Below are positions 20,966 through 32,835 of a stretch of DNA of 64,000 nucleotides, piece by piece. Position 1 is the stretch's first letter. The number at the start of each line of letters is the position of its first letter. This DNA is from Heterohyrax brucei (Eukaryota; Chordata; Mammalia; Hyracoidea; Procaviidae): the NCBI GenBank assembly GCA_028571685.1, contig CM053142.1, positions 130,750,796 through 130,814,795 of the forward strand, in the 5' to 3' direction. The position numbers and the translations under genes are program-made. The notes beneath the pieces are model-generated. The model did no database searches and was not told where the DNA came from. It saw only the letters and a program-made list of their open reading frames with translations.

Positions 20966-22308
20966 AGTATATTTTCTTTTAAACTTTCAAATATTAACAG
21001 AAATCCTTGGCACTCTCCTTTAAGCACTTTCTGCACAGGCTTATATTCCTGAATGCTAACTGATATCTCTGTTCTTCTCCATTAACAGTGAAATACTTAA
21101 AAATTCACTTGAAGGCACAACCTGATATCTTAAACAAAGAGAATTTTAAATTAGTCCACAGGCAGCCACGAAGCCAGGGGGCCCCTGATAAATGTTAATT
21201 GCCAATGACAGTATCTCTGTTGTATAAATTAAGAGTGGCACAAATGAGACCAGTGAAACCTAAAACAAAAGTGCTCTGCGGGAAGGCAGCCCAGGTCTTA
21301 TAGGGTAGGAGAGACACAGCTCTGTACACACAGCGCTGTTACCTCAATGCTGAGCTGAAGTTGGCAAAAGTGAGCAGATTATAACCTGACTGCTAAATGA
21401 GGATAATGATAACTGCAGTGGAGCACTTATGAGTAAAGAATAAATAACAAAGAAACCTAGAGAGTGTTAGAGTAACCTAGCCACAACCTAGGTTTGCTAA
21501 AGGCAAGTCATAAGGGCTTGAGGGAGAATATTTTACTTTACTGTATTTAAACAAAAGCCTACCCTTATGTACGAGGCAAAGATGCAGAAATACAAAATGG
21601 AACAAGCTTTGTAAATAAAGAGTTTTGTCACCTGTGGTTTACCACATCTTACCCTCTCTGCTACTGCAGGAAACAGATCCATACTCAACAAATTCCCAGT
21701 TGAGTGTCTTTGGGAGTCCCTACAAGATGTCTCACATGTGCCATTGCTACCAGATATGGTATGTCCAGCAGCACTTCCACTTGTCCTGAAAGCCATGTGT
21801 CTGTAGGTATGGCTCTTGCTGCTTGACAGCACAGAGACGTTTGGCTGGTAGTGAGGTTCCGTTGAACGTGGCTACTGGACAGACACATGAAGCCTCCTCC
21901 AACTGCCAAAGCCTTGCTCATCTGTGGCAAAGTGCCTCTCTTCCTCTGTTGTTTTACTCTCTATTGGAATACCATAGTGTCTTAGAGAGCTTTTACCATT
22001 TGTATTTTTAGCCTTTCCTCTCTCTGAATGTGCAGTCCATGGAGTCTAGGCCAGAAATCATGCCCAGCGGTGTCGTGTGTGTCGGACGTGCCTCTTTCTG
22101 CCATCACCCAGGGCTCTCTTAGGGCACGAGACTATTCTACCTGGCTCCCTCTTCCCTTTATTGAATGTTCTGCTTCTTATGCAATTACATCTTTGTATAT
22201 TGCCTGTGAGAGACTGAATTGGAACAACCTCTGTTAAAGGGTAACTTAGAAATCCCTTTGACCAAGCAATTCCACTTCTATAAATTAACCTTGCACATAT
22301 CCAGCATA
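20966..22308. other. Intergenic, partly L2-like
   Basis: Mostly unclassified. 21930-22060 has L2-like 'gttttactctctattggaat' and 'ctgaatgtgcagtccatgga'. No coding evidence. Confidence 0.35.
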
Positions 22309-22795
22309 TGAGGACTGCCAATTAAGTTCACGAACTCACCCTAGAAAACGAGGTATGCTACATACCTCACTGATGAATATCACTGTGGTCACCTTCAAAG
22401 TACTTCCCTTGGGAAGCTATACACTGATGCTACCACCTAGTCCACGCTTCAAACCAATTTTTGAATTCCTTCTGGAATGGCCATCAGAGCTGTCATCACA
22501 TTACTGCTGATGTTCTGAATGTCATCAAAATGTCTTCCTTTCAGTATTTCCTTTATCTTTGGGTAAAGAAAAAAGTCACTGGGAGCCAAATAAGGTGAGT
22601 AGGCAGGCTACTCCAATACAATTATTTGTTTAGTGGTTAAAAATTCCCTCACAGATAACTATACAATTAAGTTTGTGAACTTGCTACCTTGCCATGACCA
22701 TGAATAGTAGCCATTCCAGAAAGAGTTCCAAAATTGCTTTGAAGGGTAGACTAGGCACTGGTGTCAGTGCATAGCTTCCCAAGGGTCTTAGGCTG

Positions 22796-23360
22796 GGTTT
22801 TCTAGGGAAGCAAAACTAGTAACACGTGTAGGTACAAGGAAAGATTTATAATAGATAGATAGATACAGATATAGGAAACTGCTTATGTAATCACAGAAGC
22901 TGAATGTCCCGAGCTCTGGCACAAGCCTCACGTGGCCACGGAAGCTGAGGTACCCAAAGTCAGCAAGTCAGAGACCAGAGTTCTAGATCACCAGTTGTGT
23001 AGGTCAGTGGATCCCAAGGTGGTGGCGAGACGAAGCGACAGAGGCTGGCAAAATCAGGATCAGCAGGTCAGGGAGCAGGAGCGGCAGAGGCTGGCGAACC
23101 CAGGATCGGCAGGTCAGGGAGCAGGACTCTCAGGTGCCGACTGTAAGGACTGATGAGTCCAACAGCTGCTAGTTCAAGTCCTGGAACCAGACGCTGGAAG
23201 AAGCGAGCAGGAGCTCCTGGCCACGTGAGCGATCAGTAGCCGTAGTAAAAGGTCACGAGATGAGAGCCAAGGGGCAGGGAGCCACCACAAACTCCGCCCT
23301 GCCACTTAATACAGCAGCCAAATAGGTAGTAGCCAAGTTGACATAATCCTGACCACCACA
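22796..23360. mobile_element. Repeat nested in foldback element A
   Basis: This insertion splits the right arm of element A between 'gcttcccaaggg' and 'gagtacttcaaagg'. It starts 'ttaggctgggttttctaggg', contains a short (GATA)n at about 22853, and ends 'ccaagttgacataatcctga'. This is the layout of a medium-reiterated mammalian repeat that I cannot name. It post-dates element A. Confidence 0.6.
23039..23130 (+). repeat. Two-unit tandem repeat, about 46 bp
   Basis: The unit 'cagaggctggcaaaatcagg...caggtcagggagcagga' occurs twice in a row with few changes, inside the nested repeat. Confidence 0.8.
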
Positions 23361-23496
23361 GGGAGTACTTCAAAGGTGACCTTAGTGATATTCAGCAATG
23401 AGGTATGCAGAACTTGGAACAACTAAGTTCAGGGATTTTTCCAGACCTCATATATGTAGTGAAAAAAATACTTAAGATTCTTTAACGCATTGTTTG

Positions 23497-23665
23497 TAGC
23501 CCTGGTGACACAGAGGTTAGGAACTCAGCTGCTAACCGAAAGCTTAGCAGTTTAAATCCACCAGTCACTCCTTGGAAACTCTATAGGGCAGTTGTACTCA
23601 GTCTATAGGGTCTCCATGAATCAGAATCAACTCAACAGCAATGGTTTTTTTTGTTTGTTTAATGT
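23497..23665 (+). mobile_element. AfroSINE, short form
   Basis: 'gccctggtgacacagaggtt', 'gctgctaaccgaaagcttag' and tail 'gaatcagaatcaactcaaca', then a T-rich end. Confidence 0.9.
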
Positions 23666-24284
23666 ATTGTTTACAATAATAAAACTTTGGAAACAATCTA
23701 AATATCCATCTGCAGGAGATTAGTTAAATTGGTAGTACATGCAGAGTTTCAGAGCAACAGCAGGCTACTCAACAGGTCTAGATGGCAGGGCGGGCTGCTC
23801 TGATCCTTTGGGAATTTTGACACAGCAGATCCAAGTGGGCTGGATACCTTTTGGTATCAGGTACTGTGTTTGTCAGGGCCCCACTGAGAAAATGGAAACC
23901 ATACTAGGAATTTCAACAAAGAGAATTTAAGGCATTGGTTAATTAGGTATTGGAAAGTTCAAGAGAAAAAAAAATCTAAAAGGGAAAACAGAAGAAGTAG
24001 CCAATACCAACAAGGTATGGAGAACAGAGGGAAAATGATGAGTTTACTAGGACATAGAAGTTTGCCACTTGGACCTCATGGAGTTGATGTAATCCCTGAG
24101 AAGGGGCCACTGCCTGATGGACCCTAACACCTCTTACCAAAATGAGGCTGGTTCTGAGAATGCCAAAGTAAATACTGGAGATTACAACCAATTTCCACTG
24201 TGGGGTAAAAGAGCAAGGAAAAAACAGTAAGCATTCCAGTGTCTCCCTTAGTGTCTTCTTTAGCAACCCTAACGACCACAGCTT
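23666..24284. other. Intergenic, nothing named
   Basis: Contains 'gtgtttgtcagggccccact', which may start another old repeat. No gene seen. Confidence 0.35.
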
Positions 24285-24955
24285 GAAAAAAAAAACGAAT
24301 TATACCTCAAAATAAAGAAAACAAAAATCCTCACAACTGGACCAATAAGCAATCTCCTAATAATAGAGAAAAGACTAAAGTAGATCTACAATCAATACTC
24401 ATGGAAGCAGCAGTCAAGAAATCAGACAATGCATCTCATTGAACAGATTTTCCAAAGACTTCTTTAAAGGGTTAAAGAGCAAACTTGGTACTTTGAAGCT
24501 AAGATGTACCTGACTCACACCTTGGTGGTTTCAATCACCTCATATGCATACAAATACTGGACAATGCATAAAGAAGACTGAAGAAGAATTGACACTTTGA
24601 ATTGTAGTATTGGCAAAGAATACTGAATGTACCATGGACTACCAGAAGAACCTACATTTGTCTTAGAAGTGTGGCCAGAATGCTCCGTAGAAGCAAGGAT
24701 GGTGAGACTCCATCTCACATACTTTGGACATGTTATAAGGATGGATCAGTCCCTGGAGAAGGACATCATGCTTGCTCAGCAAAAAAGAGGAAGACCCTCA
24801 GTGAGACAGACTGATACAGTAGATATAACAATGGGCTCCAGCATAACAATGATTGTGTAGATGGCACAGGACTAGGCAGAGTATTTTGTTCTGTCATACA
24901 TAGGGTTGATATGAGACAGAACTGGCTCCACTACAGCTGACAACAGCAACAGCCG
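24285..24955 (+). mobile_element. RTE LINE, 3' part of ORF and 3' end
   Basis: Conceptual translation gives the RTE/BovB-type C-terminal order. One frame reads YFGHVIRMDQSLEKDIML, then RGRPS, with PEEPTFVLEVWPECS just upstream. Several stops and frame shifts make it dead. It ends with the block that AfroSINE tails resemble (24890-24955) and 'gacaacagcaac'. Confidence 0.85.
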
Positions 24956-24999
24956 AGAGCCAACCATGAAGTTCATGGAGCCCCACCCCCAGGTAACGA

Positions 25000-25195
25000 G
25001 GCAGAGTACACCAACTACCATCAAGTTGATTCTACCTGTGTGTTTCAGAGTAGAACAGAAGTTTGCAATGGCTGATTTTTTGGAAGTAGATAACCAGACT
25101 TTTCTTTGGAAGTGCCTCTGGGTGGACTTGAGCCACCAACCTTTCCATTGATGGCCAAGTGCTTCACCATTAGTAATACACAGGGCCCCATAATG
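25000..25195 (-). mobile_element. AfroSINE subtype with 'agtagataaccagac' module
   Basis: Reverse copy: 'caagttgattctacctgtgt', 'tggctgattttttggaagta', 'gtgcctctgggtggacttga' and head 'gccaagtgcttcaccattag'. Confidence 0.87.
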
Positions 25196-27297
25196 CAAAG
25201 TATAAAAGGATGAGAATGGAGCTAAGAGACAGTCATTTATTAACTGCCACACACTCGTTCAACCTTAAAAAAAGGGAAAAAACACCTCTTATGAGCTAAT
25301 ATGGAAGGATCTCAAAGAAAAGGAGCAAGGTAGGGAGTAATTTGTATAGCATTGCAATACAGCATCATTCACAGATCCTTTTCCTCATGCTCATGAGACT
25401 CTGTAACAGCTTTGAAAATGAAGAGCATTTTATTCAGCTTACTTATTATAAATGGAAGGAAACTTTAAGTTACTGAGGTTATTTTCTTTACATCAAATAA
25501 CTCCCTCCACTGACTCTACATTCATCTTCATCTCCATAGATCACAGTATGTGCCTTTTAGAGACAAAAACATGTTAAAAACCCTTCAGCTTTAAAAACAG
25601 GAAGCTGATCACAGATCTAACAATGTCATGTCATTTCCTCAATAGCAATTGAAACATTGGAGAATTCTTATATTTATTTAACAAAAACAACAAAAAAAAG
25701 TGTGCTATCTACTTAATACGGACCAAACACAGGCAACAGGGCTGAAGAAGGGAGATACAAGGAACTGTAAACCCACTGCCATTGAGGCAGACACAGCAAA
25801 TACGATCCCTAGGGGACAGACACATACAAAAAGAACACAGGGATTGAACAGAAAGAAGTAAGGAAGGCACTAAAATGGAGCACCCCTGTTTTCTGAAAAT
25901 GCTTTTAAATACAGTGCCAGAAAGTGTGATCCACAACTGGAGATGGAAGAAATGACTGAATAAAGGAGCTGCTTTTAAATTCCATCCTGGGAAACACCTG
26001 ATCTCAAGGGCCTTTCACTTTCTGTTTTGTTCTGCCCTGGGTAGCTGACTCCTTGCCAGAAGTTCCTTGGGAAGACTAGCATTTGCTAGCGATCAGTTTC
26101 CAAAAAAGGTAAGTGACTTGGTATCTGTTGTCTTTAGAATTTTCAGGTTTTCTCTTTTTTCCTTGTTAATTCAGAAACCAGAATAGGTTGTTTTACAAAG
26201 TATGATTTTATCGAGTATGTGACATGAGCCTTGTGTTTGCACACATACAGTTTTCTCTGCAAAAGAAACACCTTGCAAATAACCGAAGCTCCAGCTTCCA
26301 CACTTAGACATGCTCTTTAGTTCTTTAATTTCTTCTCGCATAATGTGGACTTTCCTAGGCAAACCGTGAACTCAGTCTTTGCCAAAAAGCAATCAATCAG
26401 TCTGAAAATAGTTTTCTTTTGTGTTCTTCCACAGATATTAACTGTTTTCCTTAGATGAATGAATCTGATTACAGAATTGAAAAGACAAAGACAAAATTAA
26501 ATCAGTTGATTGTGTCTCAGAAGCAAATTGCTGATTCTTCACAGTTGTATCAATAAGAATCTGAATAAGCAGGGTCTGTGATTAAGAGTTAACAATTAGT
26601 CAGGTACACTTTGCCTCCAGACATTTAGCTGTGGGATGCCTTCGTAAGGGAGAGTCTGGCTTTTGAATCCACAGGGCACTTTTTGGAGGGACTCTAAGTT
26701 CTTTCAACAACAGGCATTGTGTGTGTGTGTGTCTAAAGAACTCCTCTCCACACAAGAGCATGAATAAAATATCTTCTTAAGGTATAAACCACTGCAAAGC
26801 CTCACTGCCATATCTCAGCTGAACAAGACACATGGAACAAAATTCAAAGATACAAAATTTCATTTATTTTCATTTATTCTGTTATCTAAGAACTGCCTTC
26901 CTTTTTCTTCACTGATTATTCATTGTCTTAAATTACCATCCCCACCAAAGGAACTGTGATGACACAGATTTTTCTAGGATTTCTAGCTGTGCAGATTTGC
27001 GAGTATTAATTCTCTGAACACTTAAGACCAGATGCCAGGTATTAAGGCCAGGTCAAAGGACCCTATCCACCGGCCTGTCTAAAAACCTCATCAATGTTTA
27101 CACTTAAGCATTCTTTAATCATTAATAACATTTTTATTAATATCATTTTTACCTTAATAACTGCTTAATAACTGCTCAAGACCAAACTGCCATTTATTAT
27201 TCCTTCTGAAAATACTGCTCTTTCTAGTAGCAAAGCTACATCAAGTTTCAATAAGGTCCTAAGCATTTTTTGTAACAGGAAGTCAGTTTTTCTGTCT
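25196..27297. other. Intergenic, largely unique
   Basis: About 2.1 kb without a recognised repeat apart from a (GT)n at 26717-26732. No exon-like pattern. It is one of the longest repeat-poor stretches in the upstream region. Confidence 0.4.
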
Positions 27298-27505
27298 TTG
27301 TTGTTGTTAGCTGCTGTCCAGTTGGTTCTGACTCGTGGTTGACTCCATATGTACAGAACAGAATTGCGCCCTGTGGCTTCAAGGCTGTCACCATTTGGAA
27401 GGAAGCAGATCCCTAGGCCTGGCTTTGAGGTACCCGAGGTGGGTTCTTACTGCCAGCCTTCCCACTAGTAGTCATACACTAAATGATTTGTGCTACCCCA
27501 GAACT
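27298..27505 (-). mobile_element. AfroSINE/RTE-tail family copy
   Basis: Starts 'tttgttgttgttagctgctg', the reversed AAC-rich RTE-type end, then 'ccagttggttctgactcgtg' and a diverged head. Confidence 0.7.
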
Positions 27506-28043
27506 CTTTCCTTAGTAGCTTATAATTGTTTGTTCCTTTAAGAAGCTTTTTATATAAACTACGAGTCAATTTTTGAGGAATGACATGAACTCTGTGGCAG
27601 TGAGTGGTGGTGGTCGTGGGTAGGTGAATTTATAAAAGCTTAATACCACATTATTCACCCTCTAGTCTCTCAAATTTTATTAATTGAATTAATGATGTCT
27701 TAATAGTTTAGAGAGTGGCAGGTCCAATTTCAAAAAATACATACATATAAATTTTACGAAATTGGTTCAGCATCATTGAGCATTATCTATGGAATAAATT
27801 TTTTAAAATTGTGCTCATTTTAATTCTTCATAAGTGCGGCAAATACTAAAGACTGATTTCAAATCCCTGGTCACCTCCTTCTCAGGCACTGTAGATGCTA
27901 GAAAGCAGAAATCCAACCTTCATAGACCCTCTCTGCAGCTGCGATTTGGGTGTAGTTTACCTTGTGCCAACCAGACTTGCCTAACAGGAGAAAAGCAGAA
28001 CACAGGGCATCCGTTATCATGGTGTAAATCATGGCGGTGGTGG

Positions 28044-28061
28044 CAGCAGCAGCAGCAGCAG
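28044..28061 (+). repeat. (CAG)6 trinucleotide repeat
   Basis: Six CAG units after a short GGT run. Not in a credible coding region. Confidence 0.85.
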
Positions 28062-28299
28062 TGTGGCCTAGCACTGGCAGTTGAATCAGCAACTTCCTGC
28101 TCACAGCAGAGGTGACAAGGTTCTGGAGTCAGCGATTGTAGCAGGCAGCTGTTTGAAGGCAGCTCAATTCATCAGGCAGCTCTCTGGTTCTGCAGTGTCT
28201 GAGTATAAACACCTTGAGTGAGTCTGATCTATGATATGGCTCTAAAGTCTGCTTCTTCACCCTCCCAGTAAGCCACTTGTAGGCGTCATCTCTTGTCAC

Positions 28300-28482
28300 A
28301 ACAAAGGAGCTCTGGTGGCTCATTGGTTAGGCTCTTGGATGCTAACCAAAAGGTCAGTGGTTCAAACCCACCAGCCGCTAAGATGTAGCAATCTGCTTCT
28401 GTAAAGATCACATCTTAGAAACCCTAAAAGGCAGTTCCACTGTGTCCTATAGGGCTGTTACAAGCTAGAAGTCCCTGAAGGA
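28300..28482 (+). mobile_element. AfroSINE, long form
   Basis: 'gagctctggtggctcattgg', 'gctaaccaaaaggtcagtgg', 'caatctgcttctgtaaagat', tail 'gggctgttacaagctagaag'. Confidence 0.9.
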
Positions 28483-28489
28483 CTACAGT

Positions 28490-28965
28490 TACTTTTATAA
28501 TAATGCTATGTAACAAACCAGTCCCAAACAAGGTGGCTTAAAACAATAATGATTTATTACTGCCCATATATCTATAGGTCAGCTGGTTAGTTCAGCTGAT
28601 CTTAGCTGAGCTTACTTATAAATTTGGGGTCCATTTATGGGTTAATTAGAGGTTAGTTGGTGTCTGATGGCCTCAGCTAGGAAAACTCCTCTCCATTCTC
28701 TGTGGCCTTTCATCTTCCAGTCAATTAGCCTAGATAGTTCTCATGGTAAAGGAAGGCTTCCAAGAGGGAGAGCAGAATATGCAAGATTTCTTAAGGATTA
28801 GGCTAGAAATGGTACCTATCACTTCCATCACATTCTGATGGCCAAAACAAATCAAAAGGCCAGCCCAGATTCAAAGTGGTAGAGAAGTAGATTCAATGTC
28901 TAGATGGGAGGAGTTTTGAATTCACATTATAAGAGAGGTAAAGAATTGGGGCTATTATTGCAATG
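28490..28965. repeat. Old interspersed repeat, unnamed
   Basis: 'aggtggcttaaaacaataat' and 'gatttattactgcccatat' are shared with a common mammalian medium-reiterated repeat. I cannot name the family. Confidence 0.45.
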
Positions 28966-29004
28966 AACCTACTTCATCATTGAATACCCCCAAAATACTC
29001 TTTC

Positions 29005-29261
29005 TGTTTCAGATGTTGTTATTTGCCATCAAGTCTGCTCCCACCGACAGTAACCTTATGTAAAAGACAACAAAACAATTCCATTTCTGTGCAACTCTCA
29101 TGATCATCAGTATGTGTGAAACCATTATTGCGGTGATCGTGTAGTGCCTTCCAACCCAGAAGGCTCATCTTCCAGCACTACATCATATAATATTTTGTTG
29201 TGATCTGTAAGGTTTTTATCGGCTAATTTTTGAAAGTAGATCGCCAGGCCTGTTTTCCCGT
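29005..29261 (-). mobile_element. AfroSINE-related composite, rearranged
   Basis: Reversed fragments: 'tgttgttatttgccatcaag' at one end and 'agtagatcgccaggcctgtt' at the other, separated by about 150 bp of unlike sequence. Confidence 0.55.
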
Positions 29262-29745
29262 CATGAGTTGAATGTGTGTTTCCTCCCAAAATGTGTGTAA
29301 CCATTTGTCTGAACCATGATTCCCAGTACTAAATGATGTTCCTACATGTTGTAAATCCTGCCCCTGTGATGCTAATGAGGCAAGATGGGCAGCAGCGGTG
29401 TCGCTGGGCAGGCCTCAGTGGGTAAGGTGGTATTGTGCCTTGAGGCAATCTCTTGAGATACAAAAGAATTTAGCAGAGAGATCTGGGGACCTCCTACCCC
29501 CAAGGAAGCAGAGTCTGGAACAGAGCACATCCTTTGAACCCAGGGCCTCTGTGCCTCAGAAGCTCCTAGTCCAAGGGAAGACTGACAGCAAGGACCTTCC
29601 TCCAGAGCCAACAGAGAAAGACTTCCCCTGGAGCAGATGCCCTGAATTTGGGCTTTTAGCCTACTTTTCTGTGAGAAAATAAATTTCTCTCTGTTAAAGC
29701 CTCCCACTCGTGGTATTTCTGTTATAGCAGCACTAGATGACCAAG
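29262..29745 (+). mobile_element. LTR-like interspersed repeat, copy 2
   Basis: 'tcatgagttgaatgtgtgtt' at the left; 'gacttcccctggagcagatg', 'aataaatttctctctgttaa' and 'agcagcactagatgacca' at the right, collinear with 19181-19695. Confidence 0.65.
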
Positions 29746-30084
29746 ATGCTAATCTCTGTTAATCTATAAACTTCACTGAAACTTGTAAACCATGGGTGAG
29801 CCTGCTGGTATTTGAAATACCAGTGACATAGCTTCCACCACTGTAGCAACACACAAGCCAACCACAGTATAACAAACTGACAGATGGATCATGGCTGTTT
29901 TAAATAGCTAGAATGAATTCCGTGTTATGCAATCTAACCCTGACTCATACAATGATGGATCAAACACATACATTTGCATTCCCTCTTAAAACTCCATAAG
30001 ATGGCATTAAATTAATAAAACAAGTACAAACTCATGAGGTCAAACAGCACAACAGAGAAGTCAACACAGTGGAAACAAACCAAC

Positions 30085-30246
30085 CAAACCAAACCTAGAG
30101 TCGCTGAGTTGGGTTTGACTCATAGTGACCCTAATGGTCAGAGTACAACTGCCCCATAGAGTTTCCAAGGAGTGCCTGGTGGATTTGAACTGCCAATTTT
30201 GGGGTTAGCAGACATAGTACTTAACCCACTACACCAGCAGGGTTTC
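30085..30246 (-). mobile_element. AfroSINE, short form
   Basis: Reverse copy: 'tcgctgagttgggtttgact', 'gccccatagagtttccaagg', head 'gtacttaacccactacacca'. Confidence 0.9.
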
Positions 30247-30519
30247 CCACAATATAAACAAAAGTATTGGAGATTTGGAGAACAGAGTCTTGCAGGCTGG
30301 GTTCTCTTGGAAGCAGGCCCTGAGATGCAGTTTAACGTGAGCATTTATTAGTGAGCACACTGGAGTCAGCATCTGTGGGAGGAAAGGAATCAGGATGGGG
30401 CCGAAGATGTGAAGCTGCAAAGCAGAGCTGACAATGCCTCAGCCATTCCCATTCGGGAGTCTGGAACTAAAATAGCCTGCCAGAATTGCCCCATTCTGAC
30501 CAAAATGGGCATCCCTAGA

Positions 30520-30690
30520 AAAGGCGCGAAGCCCTCGTGGTATAGTGGTTAAGAGTTTGGCTGCTAATGAGGAGGTCAGCAGTTTGATTCCATGAGCTAC
30601 TCCTTAGAAACCTTATGGGGGCAGTTTTACTCTGTCCTATAGGGACCCTATAAGTGGGAGTTTACTCCACAGCAATGGGTTTAACAGGTA
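30520..30690 (+). mobile_element. AfroSINE, short form
   Basis: 'gccctcgtggtatagtggtt', 'tcagcagtttgattccatga', 'ctctgtcctatagggaccct'. Confidence 0.9.
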
Positions 30691-32689
30691 GAAGGGCATG
30701 GCCTTGGGCAATGTGACTGAGGTAATCCCCAATGATTCTGAGAGGAGAGAGCACTTCTAGCAGTGACAGCAACTCGTCTTGCCTTGAAGTAGGATGTGGG
30801 CAGTGCTTCTTTGTAAACATGTGCCTACTAAGTAGTCAGCATTCCTAACCACTGGCACACATTTGAAGCTATATACAAAAATACCTCATCCTTGTTGGAA
30901 CCTAGTCTTACTGCAAGACTCGTTCCCACACCTTCGCAGCTAAAGGAAGGCGCTCATCAGTTCTAGTTCCTTTTGCCACAATACAGGGACCTGGATTGAA
31001 CATTTCCTCTTCCTATCATGTTTCTATCTTAGCAAAGAACTGACTCTTGGTACCCCCCAGTTTCCCAGAAAGAATCTCATATCCCTTCATCTGAAACCTT
31101 TTGAACCCTTAGTCTGGTTCAGACCTCCTAGGGACAAATCAAAAGGTGTGAATCTCACTGTGCCCTTTCCTTTTTTTAACTGGTCTTCCCTAGCTGACCC
31201 CAGCATTGTGGTTAGTTGTCACCCCGGTACAGACCACTCATGGCCTTTTGCTTCCAGAGACTCTGGGGGCATTGTGACATTCAGACAACTAGTAACACTA
31301 GATTCAAGGGCCAGCAGAACTTTCCACTCCTGAATTCAACAGGCAGCATGAGTGTGGGAGTTGGGGATGGACACAAGTACAGGACTCCAGCCATGGAGAA
31401 GAGCAAGGGAAAAAGGAACTGGGCATGAAGAGCAGGGTTGAAGATGTGTCTTTCTACCTACATGAACAGGAAATGCAATGTTAAGGAAAACTGTCAATAT
31501 TAAAGAACAAAGAGGAGAAAAAATTAGTTCTCTAAAATTAATCACAGTTACAGTCATTTATACACTAGCTACTACCACCGATGTCTAATTACTATGCAGT
31601 GCAATAATAACTGTACATGTTATAAAGTGTGTGTAATTGATTGGGAAGCTGAATTCTGCAAATGTGTGAACAGGCAACATTTAGGGATTACTACTTTTTC
31701 CTTCTCATCCTCAACTCACCCCATAACACTAGAAGGCGTGATTGTGAGAGGCAACCTAACTTACCTCCAATGAGAGCAAACTCTGGAACAGATTCATGGT
31801 TTACATAAGTTTTCTCTTTACAATATAAAACACGTTCTTATTTGAAATGTGCCATTTTCTTTGATCCTGGCTCTGATTGCTCAGGAGACAAGTGCTATCC
31901 ATTTCCAAAACATGCTTCATCTTAGCCAAATGCATAAGGCATGTGCAAGCACTTCACAAATTGAAAAGGGCTAAAGGAAATTGAGTCGTTATTGAGAGGT
32001 CTCCTTTTGTACGACTTCTTATCTTCACGGTTCCTAAGCCATGGAACTCACAGAGTTGAACAGTTTCTGACTCAAGTTTGTTATTTTTATTATTATTGTT
32101 AGCTAATGAATGTTTACTACATGTCCAAAGATTTTATATGTCATATCAGAATGGTTCAGTTGGAAAAACAGAGCTACTCCAAGTGGTACAGGGAAGAAGA
32201 GGCTTAATAAAGAAATTAGAGCTTACACGAATGTGAGAGAAGCTAGGGAGGGAAGGTCAGGAAGGCAGCAGCTGGAGAACTGGTCAAATGGTTGCTGCTG
32301 ACTTCAGCCCGAAGCCTGCGGATGTGGGTGGAGAAACTCAAGCACCATCTCTGCCATAACCACACAGTGGGAGCTCACTGAGAGGGCTCTGAGCCTGAGT
32401 CTGAGGAAGTTCTCTTGAAAACCATTATGCCAAGAATAATGCTCTCTCTTTGCTTCACTACAGGGTCACTGTCAGTCGAAACTGACACAATGGCAGTGGG
32501 TTTTGGGGTTATTATTTTTGCCTTCAGGTCTCACGCAAGTTACAAACTCAAGATCACATTCGCAAACTCCAACCCAGAATCACATAGGAAATGGCATTCT
32601 CAAAAAGACGGTTCCTGGCCTTACATAGGAGTGATGCTGGTAGCACAGCATTGCCAACAAACAATCTAGCGCACAGACAATTCTGAAAT
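30691..32689. other. Intergenic, mostly unique
   Basis: Contains one AfroSINE tail fragment at about 32455-32520 ('gtcgaaactgacacaatggc'). Nothing else recognised. Confidence 0.45.
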
Positions 32690-32835
32690 CCAGGGGGTAA
32701 TTGTTACTGCTAATTTATTTACTCATTTTGGCAGATGGAATTCTCAGATGCTAAATAACTTGTCAGAGGTTATGTGTTAGTAGGTGGCAGAGTTAATCCT
32801 CAAACCTAGGTCTGTTGGATGCCCATGATCATATT
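32690..32835 (-). repeat. MIR-type SINE
   Basis: 'gatgctaaataacttgtcag', 'gttagtaggtggcagagtta' read as a reversed MIR core. Confidence 0.55.

Larger units (their letters stand above)
22309..23452. mobile_element. Mariner-derived foldback element, copy A (interrupted)
   Basis: Starts at 'gaggactgccaattaagttc' and ends '...tccagacctca', both beside TA, the mariner target. The left 175 bp (22309-22483) is an inverted repeat of the right end (22711-22795 plus 23361-23452); both arms share 'cctcactgatgaatatcact' and 'gggaagctatacactgatgc' on opposite strands. Between them lies more of the mariner 3' coding end. A second repeat is inserted at about 22796-23360. No intact transposase. Confidence 0.8.

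Noticed and set aside
28021-28115. CAG repeat coding a short glutamine run
   Set aside because: The containing frame has no recognisable protein and the repeat is only six units.
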